From Ochromonas danica (lineage: Eukaryota; Sar; Chrysophyceae; Chromulinales; Chromulinaceae): a stretch of DNA of 64,000 nucleotides. The stretch spans positions 124,001 through 188,000 of the forward strand of contig VKHL01000036.1 in the NCBI GenBank assembly GCA_015146655.1, written 5' to 3'. Positions within the stretch are counted from its first letter, which is position 1. Each line of letters opens with the position of its first letter. Of this stretch, positions 1-10,040 are shown in pieces. The position numbers were made by a program, and so were the translations under genes. The notes under the pieces were generated by a model. The model worked only from the letters and a program-made list of their open reading frames with translations, was not told the DNA's origin and did no database searches.

Positions 1-1788
1 TCTACTTCTACCCCTAGAACCACCACTGCCATCGCTGCTGTCACTGTCCCTCCCAGTGCACCACGTAGTAGTGGATCCTCTTCTTATCGACCACTTCGTC
101 AAGAGGTCATGGCTTGGAGAGACTTTGCCTCACTCCCTCTCGATGATAGTTTCAAGTATTCTTCCTCTCTATCCAGTGAAGAAGGCTGGAAGATGCACTA
201 TAAGCCAATTGTTTGCCCCGCGCAAATCGCCACCACACTTGCTAGTCCCCGCTTGACTGAAAAAGATGTGAAATTCTGTCAGTGGGCAGTGGATCGACAA
301 GGCGGAGGCGTGGTAGTGGGCAAGTCATGGGGTCGTCTTAGCTCTCGCCAAGAGAAGGATCGCTTCGATGTTTTGAATTGCAATGCTGTGGCGAGTAGTG
401 GAGGACAGAATCCTAGTTGTGATGATTCTTGGGGTGATCGTCATATTCGACAATGGAGGAATCAATCATCACAAGGAATTCTCTGTCGAGCAGAGAGAAC
501 ATCAAAAGTGAACTGTAAGCTCAATGATAACAAAGATACCTTCTGTATTATGGACAATGTCATGATCGACTTCTCCAAGGTAAGCAACAAGCCTCTGTCT
601 GTCCTTCACTTCTGATGATGATGACGATGATGATAATGATGCCCACCCTGCTATTGTTATGACGAACTGTAGGTGAAGAAAGTTCCTCGTTCAGGATCGA
701 CACCGTCTAAAAAGTTCGAACAGAACTTTCTCTCCTCTGATTGTCTTGAGAGGCATGATGCTTCCATGGCAGGGCAATTTCCCTTTCCACATCTCTTCTC
801 CACCTCCTTGTCCTCTGGGAAATGTGATGTAGTCTACAATGGGACATTGCTCCTCTTCAGTCATGATGATATCCGTAATGTTGGCCATACAATGAATGAT
901 ATTATGAATGTTTGGGTCTCTCTCTGGTTGGGAGGTATTGCGAGATATAGTCGTGAGATTGACATGCTCAATATCGACTCCTTCAAGCTGGGACACAATT
1001 TTGATGATAAGCCTAATCGCTTCTTCTACACTTACATGCGTAACTTCAAGACTATCTTGAAAGGAATTGACTTCGCTGATAAGACCTTCTGTGCCAAGCG
1101 GTTGCTCATTCAACCCACTCCACCACGCTTCTTTGTCTGGGAGAGTTGGTTTGTCGACCTGCCTTGTTCCTTCGTCGGACCCAGCTCGTTATATCAGCGA
1201 TGGAATCTGCATGTTCGACAGTCCTACGATCTACTCTCTAAACCCATGATATCAAGCCAAAAGAAAGGAGTGATCTTAGTTATTGTAAGAAATGAGAACA
1301 GCAATATGTGGGGAAGTCAGCGAACATCGCGCAACTATCTCAACACTGATGCTATTCAAACCGGATTGAAGAGATTGGTGGAGAAGGAGGAGTACCGCTC
1401 TGACTTTGAGCTTGTCTTGCAAGATTTATCAAAACTCTCTTTTCGTCAACAAATCGAATTGATGGCCCGGTCCAGTTTGGTCATTGGCATGCATGGCGCG
1501 GGCATTGCGATGACCATGCATATGAGCATTGGCAATCCACGGTGTTGTGGGGTGCTGGAGATCTATCCAAAGGGCGAGTTCAGTCCTATTCGCGGTCACG
1601 GCAACATGGTGCGTAAAATGGGATTGCACTATGATCGTGTAGACATTGGCGCCAGTGACAGTCGCGAGAACGGAGCAGTGGTGCCAGTTCAGGAGTTGGT
1701 CTCGAAGACAGAGGCAATGTTGAACAGCCTCGTGGAGAAGCCAACTTGTATTCATCCCAATGTTATCGCTGATCCTTATCTAAAGTGA
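1..1788 (+). CDS. GT61-family glycosyltransferase-like protein (5' partial)
   Basis: Two exons, 1-579 and 673-1788, separated by a 93-bp GT-AG intron in phase 0. The frame is open to the window edge, so the start lies outside and at least 564 residues are visible. The C-terminal third has the GT61/EOGT-like core: a 'LVIGMHGAGIAM' loop, then 'GVLEIYP' and 'RGHGNMVRKMGLHY'. This family transfers xylose or GlcNAc to glycans or proteins in the secretory pathway. The intron is a multiple of three but contains stops, so retention would truncate the protein. The N-terminal 190 residues are Ser/Arg-rich with no domain I recognise. The acceptor sugar cannot be inferred. The family call rests on the MHGAG block only. 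Confidence 0.72.
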
Positions 1789-2144
1789 TTGAGCGCTGTG
1801 GGTGATGACTAATTGTTTTGTGGTGAACTTGTTGTTATTTTCGGTGTTTGATTTGGATTTTACTTTTCTACATTGTGATGATTTAAATTCTTCAGCTAGA
1901 AGAAATATTTCTTGAGGGGAGGAAGGCTTTTTCATTTTGTTCCCTGATTAGAGACTGTATACTAAAAGTTGCCTGGTCTAAAGTCAAGGGGTGTGCAGTG
2001 TGGTGTGTTTTTCAGAGAATCGCGTTTGTTCTGTCTGGCTTGAGTGGGTGATCTTCTGTCTTCTTGTCTTGTCATGCTGTCTTCTATCACATCACTGAAT
2101 AGAATTTGCTCCACCTTCTTCAGGAAGAAGAGAACACTAGGGCC
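1789..2144. other. Intergenic spacer between GT61 gene and SERCA gene
   Basis: A 356-bp spacer between co-directional genes. It is T-rich and must hold the 3' UTR of the glycosyltransferase and the 5' region of the calcium pump. I see no TATA box, repeat or RNA gene. A TTG codon at 2106 is in frame with the pump, but the first ATG is at 2145. Confidence 0.5.
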
Positions 2145-5100
2145 ATGATCGTCTCTTCGATCTTCTTATCCTTGCTCCTCATATTGCAGGTGCCTTATGC
2201 TGTGCAAGGCAATTCTTTCTTGCATCGTCGTCATCAGTCAGGTCTGAAGAAGAAGCACTCCTCCCAGCCACTACCAACACTGCCACTGCTCACCCAGCTG
2301 CGAGGGGGTGACACAGTGGGAGGTCTATCTGCTGAGTTCTCCTTAGCATTAACTAGCGCTCATTGGATGGCAGCAGAGGAGGTGTTGGCCAGTCTTCACG
2401 TCTCCCAATCCTCCGGCCTGTCCACCGAAGAAGCCACTCGACGATTACAACAATTTGGTACGAACACTCTGACAGAACCACCCAAGAAGTCTCTCTTCCA
2501 TCTTCTTCTAGAACAATTTCAAGATCGCCTCGTGCAGATTTTACTCGCCGTGGCCACGTTGTCTTCTGTGCTAGCCTTCCTAGAGAATGACATGCAAGCC
2601 TTCACTGAGCCTGCTGTCATCCTTGCTATCTTAGTCATCAATGCCTTTGTAGGCATCTGGCAAAGTCGATCAGCAGAGAACTCATTGGATGCGTTGAAGA
2701 AGTTGCAACCCGAGCAATGCAATGTGTTGAGAGAAGGTGTCTGGCACAGTGACTTCCCCGCTGCGCATCTTGTACCAGGGGATGTCATCCACTTACGAGT
2801 AGGAGACAAAGTCCCTGCAGATGCTCGTATTATCTATCTGAAGACTAATACCTTGTTAGCTAATGAAGCTTCGCTAACTGGAGAGAGTCAGTCAGTCTCC
2901 AAAGGAGTAGAAGCAGTAGAGCCCACTGCTGGTTTATCCAGCAAAACAAGTATGATCTTTGCTGGTACTTTAATTACAGGGGGTGCTTGTTATGCTGTTG
3001 TGACAGGGACAGGTGCATCAACAGAGATTGGTGTGATCAATGCTGGCGTACAGGCAGCGCGAGAGATTCACATGAAGACTCCCTTGGCAGAGAAACTAGA
3101 TGAGTTCGGTGACCAATTGACCAAGATGATTGGAGTAATCTGTTTAGGAGTGTGGTTATCTTCTCTGCCACGATTCCATAGCCCTGTCTTCTCTTCTTGG
3201 CTACAGGGTGCTACACATTATGCGAAGGTAGCAGTCGCACTGGGTGTAGCAGCCATTCCTGAAGGTCTTCCTGCTATTATTACCCTTTGTTTATCATTAG
3301 GTACACACCGTCTAGCTGAGAAGAAAGTCATTGTTCGTAAGTTATCTTCGGTGGAGACGTTGGGATCTGTTTCGGTCATTTGCACAGACAAGACAGGCAC
3401 ACTGACAACGAACCAAATGACTGCCAAGGCTATTGTCACCTTTGGACGGTCTGGAGGATTTATCCAGCCATCTGCAGAGATGATTGAAGGTGGGGAAGGG
3501 TATAATCCAACTTTAGCATTTGTAGGACGAGGTGCTCAAGCAGTTAGTTTCATGCAACGAGCAGTGGAAGGAGTCTCTTATCATCCTCAAGGCTCAGTGG
3601 AAGGTATTGATAGTTCTTCTATGACTGCACCGGCATTACAAAGATTTGCTACGATCTGTACTCTATGTAATGAAGCACAGTTGTATATGCGGGATGGTGA
3701 GGTAGTGTGTAGTGGAGAACCTACCGAAGCAGCTCTTAAAGTATTGGTAGAGAAGATGGGTGCTCCTGGGTTACCTTCAGCTGTCAATGGTACCATCCAT
3801 CCTAATGAATTGATTCGTCGATGTGGAGATTACTGGGCAAGTCGTTATAGTTGTTTGTCTATTTTTGAATTTTCACGTGATCGCAAGTCAATGAGTGTTT
3901 TGGTACGACCCAATCCGACTACTACCACCTCCTCAGCAGCAGTAGACAATCTCTTGCTTGTCAAAGGTGCAGCTGAAATGGTAGTTGCACGCTGTTCTCG
4001 TCTACTACTAGAAGATGGAAGTGTGATTGCCATAACAGAAGACATCCGACAGGCACTAAAGGAGAAGATCTCTTGTCTCGCTACACAGCCTCTGCGCACA
4101 CTCGCTATGGCCTATAAAGCTGGCCATGAGTTAGGGGATGAACTCAATCGCTTAGAAACTCCTGATCAAGCTGCTAACTCTGAACTGATTAAGCGTGGTG
4201 GTATTGATGATAATTATGCCACCATTGAGAGTGATCTTGTCCTTGTAGGATTCTGTGGTATTAAAGATCCAGCTCGTCCTGAAGTTGCTGAAGCTATTAG
4301 TAAATGTGCTCGAGGAGGTATTCGAGTGATGATGATAACAGGAGATAGTAAAGATACGGCAGTAGCCATCGCAAAGGAAGTGGGAATCTTGCCCGCCTCG
4401 TCCTCGTCTGACTACCTCGCTGCCAATGCCTTCACTGGAGAAGAGTTCTTTGCTCTCCCTGAAGAAGAACAATTAGACAATCTACGTACTGGTAACAAAG
4501 TATTCTGTCGTGCAGAACCTCGTCATAAGCAGCGATTGATTACAATGTTAGAGCGACTGGATGAGATCCCTGCTATGACAGGAGATGGTGTTAATGATGC
4601 TCCTGCCTTGCAACAAGCTGCTATAGGCATTGCTATGGGAATTACTGGTACAGAAGTAGCGAAAAGTGCAGCAGATATGGTGCTAGCAGATGACAACTTT
4701 TCATCTATTGTGAGTGCTGTGGAAGAAGGACGAAACATCTTCACCAATATGCAAACCTTCGTCTGCTTCCTTATCTCTTGTAACATAGGAGAGATTGCAA
4801 CGATCTTCTTTGCGACTCTTCTAGGACTACCTGAACCACTCACTCCTTTGCATTTGCTTTGGGTGAATTTGGTTACAGATGGTCCTCCAGCTACAGCATT
4901 AGGTTTCAATCCTTCTGATCCTAAGGCAATGAGTCGTCCTCCTCGACCTCGTCATGCTTCGTTGCTCTCCCCTTGGTTAGCTATTCGCTATTTAATCACA
5001 GGACTATATGTTGGCGGAGCTACTATTGGAGCTTTTGTCTGGTGGTTTCTAGACAAAGGTGTCAGCTGGCGACAGCTTGCTAATTGGGGAGATTGCTCTA

Positions 5101-5579
5101 CATGGACTAACTTCCAACACACGGAAATCTTGCCATCAGCTTCCTCCTCTCCATGTGCTATATTTGGTGAGGACATGTTACGTGCACCGCGAGCTCTATC
5201 GCTGTCTGTGTTGGTCACGATTGAGATGCTCAAGGCTCTTAGTGCCGTCTCTCTAGATCGCTCTCTTGTCACTCTTCCTCCTTGGAAGAATCCCTATCTC
5301 CTCGGTGCCGTGGCATTACCATTTGCACTTCATCTCGCTGCGCTGTACTTCCCACCATTGTGTCGCTTGTTTGGTCTACACGCTCTCTCAGAGAGAGAAT
5401 GGCAGGTCATCTTGCATTTCTCTCTACCAGTGCTCGTACTAGAGGAAGTGCTCAAGTATGTGGGGAGAAGAGTAGAGAAGCGCAAGAATGCTGTTGTTGC
5501 TGCTACTGCTACCGCTGCGAGTCAGACGCGATCCTTCCCTGCAGCAGCTACAGCAGCGGTCCTTGAGAAGACTTTGTAA
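2145..5579 (+). CDS. SERCA-type (P-IIA) Ca2+-transporting ATPase with N-terminal signal peptide
   Basis: Single-exon gene, 1144 aa. Visible motifs: actuator TGES (245-248), phosphorylation DKTGT (Asp415), hinge TGDGVND (812-818). All Ca2+ ligands of both SERCA sites appear conserved: PEGL Glu373 (M4), Asn880 and Glu883 in NIGE (M5), Asn908/Thr911/Asp912 in WVNLVTDG (M6), Glu1027 in VTIEML (M8). It should pump two Ca2+ per ATP out of the cytosol side. The oddity is the N-terminus: residues 1-22 form a hydrophobic signal peptide (ATG at 2145), followed by about 40 basic/Ser-rich residues ending 'QLRGG' before the usual cation-ATPase N domain. Ordinary SERCA has no cleaved leader. This suggests targeting into the secondary plastid envelope system. 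It ends 31 bp from the convergent neighbour. Confidence 0.93.
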   Translation: MIVSSIFLSLLLILQVPYAVQGNSFLHRRHQSGLKKKHSSQPLPTLPLLTQLRGGDTVGGLSAEFSLALTSAHWMAAEEVLASLHVSQSSGLSTEEATRRLQQFGTNTLTEPPKKSLFHLLLEQFQDRLVQILLAVATLSSVLAFLENDMQAFTEPAVILAILVINAFVGIWQSRSAENSLDALKKLQPEQCNVLREGVWHSDFPAAHLVPGDVIHLRVGDKVPADARIIYLKTNTLLANEASLTGESQSVSKGVEAVEPTAGLSSKTSMIFAGTLITGGACYAVVTGTGASTEIGVINAGVQAAREIHMKTPLAEKLDEFGDQLTKMIGVICLGVWLSSLPRFHSPVFSSWLQGATHYAKVAVALGVAAIPEGLPAIITLCLSLGTHRLAEKKVIVRKLSSVETLGSVSVICTDKTGTLTTNQMTAKAIVTFGRSGGFIQPSAEMIEGGEGYNPTLAFVGRGAQAVSFMQRAVEGVSYHPQGSVEGIDSSSMTAPALQRFATICTLCNEAQLYMRDGEVVCSGEPTEAALKVLVEKMGAPGLPSAVNGTIHPNELIRRCGDYWASRYSCLSIFEFSRDRKSMSVLVRPNPTTTTSSAAVDNLLLVKGAAEMVVARCSRLLLEDGSVIAITEDIRQALKEKISCLATQPLRTLAMAYKAGHELGDELNRLETPDQAANSELIKRGGIDDNYATIESDLVLVGFCGIKDPARPEVAEAISKCARGGIRVMMITGDSKDTAVAIAKEVGILPASSSSDYLAANAFTGEEFFALPEEEQLDNLRTGNKVFCRAEPRHKQRLITMLERLDEIPAMTGDGVNDAPALQQAAIGIAMGITGTEVAKSAADMVLADDNFSSIVSAVEEGRNIFTNMQTFVCFLISCNIGEIATIFFATLLGLPEPLTPLHLLWVNLVTDGPPATALGFNPSDPKAMSRPPRPRHASLLSPWLAIRYLITGLYVGGATIGAFVWWFLDKGVSWRQLANWGDCSTWTNFQHTEILPSASSSPCAIFGEDMLRAPRALSLSVLVTIEMLKALSAVSLDRSLVTLPPWKNPYLLGAVALPFALHLAALYFPPLCRLFGLHALSEREWQVILHFSLPVLVLEEVLKYVGRRVEKRKNAVVAATATAASQTRSFPAAATAAVLEKTL

Positions 5580-5610
5580 ATAACACATGACGAACAAGGC
5601 TCATCAACAA

Positions 5611-6348
5611 TTACAATGCTTTCATTGCTTGTAAGAGAAGACTAGTATCATGTTCTATCTGATCAAGTAACTGCATGGCTTCCTTCTCGATGTCATCGTT
5701 AGCATTGCCACCAGTTTTAGCAATTAGTTTTTCAATTTGTTGCAGATCTTCACGATTGAAATAGTCCACTTTGCTACTCAGTGCTAAGTCAGCTAATTGA
5801 CTTAGACTAAAGGAAAGATCTTCTCGTGCTAGTTCCACTTGTTGACTTTGTCGTGCAGTGGAGAGTTGGAGTTCTTCCTGCAGGGCAGACAGAGAGGTCA
5901 GCCCCCAGAACTTCTTCTCTACACGGTCCAAGAGATCCTCGGAAACCAAGGTTAGACCATTCCAATCATGCTTGGCAATCAAGACTTTCAATTGAGATAT
6001 AGACTGTGGTAGTTGTTCTAGGAGAAGAGGTAGTGCCACGTCAGTGTATTTGACTGTGTGACTCTCTGCTGTGGACGTGGCCTTGGGTCGAATGACAGTG
6101 CCACTAGTGACATAGAACTCATCAAAGGAAGGAATGGCACCATAGGCAGGAGTAGTCATCATGCCTTGTAAGACAGTCAGAGCAGCACAGGATGCAGCCA
6201 GAGTCTTCTTAAGAGAGCTATCAAAGCCATCCCTTTGACAAGCAAGACAACATGAGTTCTGTTTGACACGCTTTAAGAAGAAGGCCAAGCTACTCTCGAG
6301 GCAGAGTAGCACGACCAAGAGGAGGAGACAAGGCCTTGAAGTAATCAT
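5611..6348 (-). CDS. Thylakoid-lumen protein, PsbQ-like four-helix bundle
   Basis: Single exon, 245 aa from the ATG at 6348. An upstream in-frame TTG at 6402 is not needed. Residues 4-23 are a signal peptide ending 'SSLAFF', an ASAFAP-like plastid junction. A second hydrophobic stretch around residues 45-70 ends 'TPAYGA', like a lumenal processing site, so the protein should cross three envelope membranes and the thylakoid. The mature part (about 175 aa) is entirely helical and acidic, consistent with the PsbQ fold of the photosystem II oxygen-evolving complex. Homology is inferred from architecture and helix pattern only; another lumenal helical protein is possible. Two TTAACTTAA motifs lie 63-90 bp upstream. 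Confidence 0.62.
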   Translation of the reverse strand: MITSRPCLLLLVVLLCLESSLAFFLKRVKQNSCCLACQRDGFDSSLKKTLAASCAALTVLQGMMTTPAYGAIPSFDEFYVTSGTVIRPKATSTAESHTVKYTDVALPLLLEQLPQSISQLKVLIAKHDWNGLTLVSEDLLDRVEKKFWGLTSLSALQEELQLSTARQSQQVELAREDLSFSLSQLADLALSSKVDYFNREDLQQIEKLIAKTGGNANDDIEKEAMQLLDQIEHDTSLLLQAMKAL

Positions 6349-6734
6349 TCTCTGACAAATCCATTTTCCCCAGCTTGCCGCGCATCGTAATAGTACCTTC
6401 AACCTCTATCGTTAACTTAACGTCATTAACTTAACTCCACTGCTTAGCCAAGTGGAGTCAATGTGTTATCATGGTATGCTAGTCTATGATAATCTAATAA
6501 CAGAGGAATAGACTTCTCTCAGTTGTGTATAGTAATAGTAGTAACTAGAAGACTACTATTGAACAAATACAGCCAAGGAAGAAACAAATACAGCATCATT
6601 AAGGTTGTTATTATTGTTGTTGTTGTTAGTAGTAGTAGTAGTGTTAGTAGTTTAACTTAACTCAAAACATGCTGTACAAGGAAGGCGAGAGGTAACAGTA
6701 CGTTACCATACGTTACCATCATTGACCTAAAATC
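6349..6734. other. Spacer between PsbQ-like promoter and GluRS 3' end
   Basis: A 386-bp gene-free stretch. It carries the TTAACTTAA motifs, a GTT/AGT trinucleotide run near 6606-6650, and a doubled 'TACGTTACCA' near 6697-6717. The part next to 6735 is presumably the 3' UTR of the GluRS gene. No RNA gene seen. Confidence 0.45.
6411..6436. promoter_or_regulatory. Pair of TTAACTTAA motifs upstream of the PsbQ-like gene
   Basis: Two copies of (G/A)TTAACTTAA occur at 6411 and about 6426, 63-78 bp upstream of the ATG at 6348. A third relative (TTTAACTTAA) is at 6651, between this promoter and the 3' end of the GluRS gene. The same word recurs in several other 5' spacers of this window. Its function is inferred from position only. 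Confidence 0.35.
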
Positions 6735-8462
6735 TCATGCTGCTGCAACATGTTGTGACGAACTAGCCACCAGCTTCTGAATATTAGCAATGCGTTGGTC
6801 AAGAGGAACAAGTGGATAGTCCGCACGAACAATTCCCGCTGCCAGGCCCAATAGTTTGATTTGGTCGCCAACATCAGGTCCACTCATGCGCCCAGTCAGA
6901 AGGAAGCGAACAGGATGGAAGAGGTTCTTCCCTTTCACACCCAAACGAGCTCCTAATGACTTCATATAAGCCTTCCACAAGTTATCAAAGTCAGTCTCTG
7001 TTCCACGAGGCAGAGTGCCGCTAGCGAAATCATCTGCTAACGCTTGAATAAAAGAAGGAAGAGTTGGACTCTTGAGGATCTCTTTAGCCTCTTCATCACT
7101 CTCTAAAGTAGCATCAAAGTCATAGCGGAGAACATTACCAAGCAAGCGATTGGTATCAACGGACAGGTCCATGTCTCTCTGAGCGATCTTCGTGGCGATG
7201 GCGTGGAAATCGTGGAATCGAGGCACACCTTCTTGCTTGAAATTCTCTGCCAAAACAGCATCAGGACCGCGTGCCATCTCTTTCAGGACAATAGGTTGAA
7301 TCTCAGCAGCGGGTAAGGCACGTAAATGCTGTGCATTGATCCACGTCAGCTTCGCCATATCAAAGACAGCCGCACTCTTAACAATGCGAGACAAGTCAAA
7401 GGCCTCGATCAACTCTTGTGGAGAATAGATCTCTTTGGGAGTACCATCATTCCAACCAAGGTTAGCAAGGTAGTTCATCATAGCAGCAGGAAGAAAACCT
7501 TGTGCTGCAAATTGAGTGACAGAAGTGGCACCATGACGTTTAGACAATTTAGAACGATCAGATCCTAAGATCAACGAGCAATGAGCATAAGTAGGAGGAG
7601 TATAGTCTAATGCTTCCAAGATGAGCATTTGTCGTAACGTATTCGTCAAATGTTCCTCAGCACGAATGACATGTGTGATTTGCATGGCTGCGTCATCTAC
7701 GGAAACACAGAAATTATAGACAGGCATGCCATTGGAACGTAGAATAATGAAATCACCCAATGATGCATCAGCATCCCAAGTGACACGTCCACGAACCACG
7801 TCATCAATTGAGACAATCTTGCCTGGAGGCACACGGAAGCGTACCGTGTAAGGCTGACCTTCGTCTAGCATCTTCTGCACCTCCTCAGGGGAGGCATCCC
7901 GCCATTTCCCATCATATTTAGGATCTTCACCACGTGCTTCAGCTGCTAATCTCTTTTCTTCTAATTCTTCTTCAGTACAGAAGCATCGATAGGCTTTACC
8001 CTCCGCGATGAGCTTCTCCGCGGCAGCTTTATAGATATGTTTACGTTCTGACTGACGATAAGGGCCATGAGGACCACCTACTTCAGGTCCTTCATCCCAG
8101 TTTAGTCCAAGCCATCTCAAATCATTCAAAATCGAATGCTCTGATTCTCGTGTTGAGCGTGCTTCATCAGTGTCTTCCACACGAATCAAAAACTTCCCTT
8201 TCGTCTTACGGGCTAGCAACCAATTAAAAAGAGCTGTTCTAGCACCACCAACATGAAGTGAACCAGTTGGAGAAGGGGCAAATCGAACACGCACGCCTTG
8301 ACTGGCAGTGTGCATCTGTAGAGCACTGTGGCAGCGGAGAGAGACCTTTCTCAACAAAGAACTCGAATGAACACGAAAGGCTTGTGCAGTATAGCACATA
8401 GTTGATAATAGCAACATGATGAGCAAGAGGGGGCTCCCAAGGGAGCTTCTTGGCAAGGACAT
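6735..8462 (-). CDS. Plastid glutamyl-tRNA synthetase
   Basis: Single exon, 575 aa from the ATG at 8462; an in-frame GTG at 8534 is ignored. Residues 1-29 form a signal peptide ending 'YTAQAF', a clear ASAFAP junction, followed by a Ser/Arg-rich transit peptide, so the enzyme is plastid-targeted and probably also serves mitochondria, as in other algae. The catalytic domain starts near residue 57 with 'FAPSPTGSLHVGG' (class I HIGH-type signature), then 'IRVEDTDEARS' and the KMSKS-type loop 'KLSKRHG'. The C-terminal anticodon-binding region is present. Length fits bacterial-type discriminating or non-discriminating GluRS (about 480-500 aa plus leader). It charges tRNA-Glu for plastid translation and for tetrapyrrole synthesis through glutamyl-tRNA. 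Three TTAAGTTAAC motifs precede the gene. Confidence 0.95.
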   Translation of the reverse strand: MSLPRSSLGSPLLLIMLLLSTMCYTAQAFRVHSSSLLRKVSLRCHSALQMHTASQGVRVRFAPSPTGSLHVGGARTALFNWLLARKTKGKFLIRVEDTDEARSTRESEHSILNDLRWLGLNWDEGPEVGGPHGPYRQSERKHIYKAAAEKLIAEGKAYRCFCTEEELEEKRLAAEARGEDPKYDGKWRDASPEEVQKMLDEGQPYTVRFRVPPGKIVSIDDVVRGRVTWDADASLGDFIILRSNGMPVYNFCVSVDDAAMQITHVIRAEEHLTNTLRQMLILEALDYTPPTYAHCSLILGSDRSKLSKRHGATSVTQFAAQGFLPAAMMNYLANLGWNDGTPKEIYSPQELIEAFDLSRIVKSAAVFDMAKLTWINAQHLRALPAAEIQPIVLKEMARGPDAVLAENFKQEGVPRFHDFHAIATKIAQRDMDLSVDTNRLLGNVLRYDFDATLESDEEAKEILKSPTLPSFIQALADDFASGTLPRGTETDFDNLWKAYMKSLGARLGVKGKNLFHPVRFLLTGRMSGPDVGDQIKLLGLAAGIVRADYPLVPLDQRIANIQKLVASSSQHVAAA

Positions 8463-8542
8463 GGCAAGAGATCCCAGTCGACTTGGTGCAAGCTGCAGCT
8501 CAACCAGACAAGAGCGACGAGACAACAACAACACCGACTTAG

Positions 8543-8595
8543 TTAAGTTAACATTGATTAAGTTAACAACAGCACGCCAACTTAGTTAAGTTAAC
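8543..8595. promoter_or_regulatory. Three TTAAGTTAAC motifs upstream of the GluRS gene
   Basis: Exact copies of TTAAGTTAAC lie at 8543-8552, 8558-8567 and 8586-8595, spaced 15 and 28 bp apart and 81-133 bp upstream of the GluRS ATG. Two are extended to CTTAGTTAAGTTAAC. The clustering and the repeat of the same word before other genes suggest a transcription-factor site. There is no direct proof. Confidence 0.4.
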
Positions 8596-8599
8596 AACA

Positions 8600-9120
8600 G
8601 GACACACAGCTTGCTTGGAGAGACATCCAAAATGTGTCATTACTAATACTGGAATAGTATTTGCTTTCATTCACCGCAGGTCAGCAATACCTTATCCTGT
8701 CTACAAGAGGATTTTGGAGGAGTTGAAGGCTGATAAGCAGTTGGTAATCGAGCTGTGCCTCTTACCATGCAACCCTTTTGGTGCTTTGCATATATATGTA
8801 TATTGGCAAGATCTTCTACGTTCGATGAGATTGCTGAGTTGCCTGGCTGTGTCGGCAGGGTTGATTGCGTCTACATAGCGCGTCATGTCCCGCACTGCCG
8901 ACACAGCCAGGCAACTCAGCAATCTCATCGAACGTAGAAGATCTTGCCAATATACGCAAAGCACTCAAGATAGGATATGGTATTATAAATCGCCGTCTGA
9001 AGAAAGAGGATATAGTAGAACTATTGCCATTAAGCTCTTCTTCTTCAGCTACCATTCTTCCTCCTCAGCAACTGCATATCAGAGCAATAACGAAACGTGT
9101 TAGGCTATACCAACTTAACT
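8600..9120. mobile_element. Inverted duplication of a transposase-like fragment (possible PIF/Harbinger relic)
   Basis: Around the hairpin, both flanks still look related when read on opposite strands: the left flank gives 'HRRSAIPYPV' on plus, the right flank gives 'RRRFIIPYPIL' on minus. The right-arm frame (minus, from 9055) reads 'IPYPILSALRILARSSTFDE' and then 'IAELPG', resembling the helical N-terminal segment of Harbinger-type transposases in stramenopiles ('LRxLGRGxxFDDxxE'). No catalytic DDE triad or complete terminal repeats are visible. I read it as a decayed, head-to-head duplicated transposon fragment. The assignment is by eye and tentative. Confidence 0.35.
8781..8964. repeat. 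Foldback inverted repeat (60-bp perfect arms)
   Basis: The left arm 8798-8857 and the right arm 8896-8955 are perfect reverse complements over 60 bp, with a 38-bp loop (8858-8895). Similarity continues outward to 8781 and 8964, interrupted only by an 8-bp AT insertion in the left arm (near 8790-8797). Perfect arms imply a recent event or ongoing homogenisation. The arms encode the same peptide, containing 'STFDEIAELPG', on opposite strands. The RNA would form a very stable hairpin. Confidence 0.85.
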
Positions 9121-9289
9121 AAGCCTGCTGTTGATAAATCCTGTCTAGATGCCAAATTTAACACATCGTGTTAGGTTGGAGGAATTCAGCGTTTAAGTTA
9201 GACTGACCATATCTATCCTTATAGGGGATTAGTCTATAACCAATACTTTATGATTAAATAAAAGCCGTTGGAGTCATCTGGTATCTGCT

Positions 9290-10040
9290 TTAGTCTTCAC
9301 ATAGCAAGGACTCCCGCGTGTCAACCTGAGTAACTGGGTTGCGACCTTTGGCAGAAGGTAAGCTACAGAGGTACTTGCGCTGGTGAGCGCGCAAATCTGT
9401 GTCTGTCCAGTCGGTGTTTTCAATGTCTCCAATGTTATCAAAGCGAGTGCTACCCACAACATCTACAAAGCATAATAAAAGCTATAATGACACAGCACTG
9501 CAGAGAGACAATATGTGGTAGCGACTTACAGAGTTCCCGCAGCACTGCATCCTTCATGATAGCGCGATCAAACTGAGCCAGCTCGACATTGGCTAGCGTC
9601 AGATCGGCCCGCGAAAAGTCTGAGCCAGAGCAGTCGGCGTCAAAGAAAGAGGCTCCACGAAGATTCGCGTCTTGAAAGTTAACTTCCCTCACGACTGATT
9701 GTTGAAAGGCAATGCCGTGTAAGTCTTCTCCATGGAAGTCTGCGGCTGTGAGGGTCACTCCACGAGTAATGGCGTGGTTGACGCCTTTCTGTAAAGTAGA
9801 GGCACCTCCGCGGCGAATCTTTGAGTTTGATACATCAGAGGCACCAAGGTCTGAAGCAGCCAGGCAAGGCATGACATGCAGTCCCGCGGCGAAGACCAAG
9901 GAGGCAGTTATGCAGTTCATGGTCCGCCTAAGGGGTATTGCGAGTGACGGGCTCTTCCGCTGACAAGCAGCAAGTTGTCCAGAGATGAGCAGAAGACTGA
10001 ACAGGAGAAACGAGCGCATCATATAAAAGGCTGAAATCAT
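9290..10040 (-). CDS. Thylakoid-lumen pentapeptide-repeat protein
   Basis: Two exons, 10040-9530 and 9462-9290, with a 67-bp intron (GTAAGT...TAG, phase 1); 227 aa. The N-terminus carries a signal peptide (about residues 8-24) and a second hydrophobic segment preceded by 'LRRTMN' and ending 'PCLAAS', consistent with a Tat-type lumen signal. The middle has pentapeptide repeats A(D/N)LxX: 'ADFHGEDLHG', 'VNFQDANLRGASFFDADCSG', 'SDFSRADLTLANV'. The C-terminus after the splice, 'NTDWTDTDLRAHQRKYLC' and 'NPVTQVDTRESL', matches the tail of TL15/TL17-like lumenal proteins. These form a right-handed beta-helix of unknown role in the lumen. It faces the thioredoxin-fold gene across a 292-bp shared promoter. 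Confidence 0.85.
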
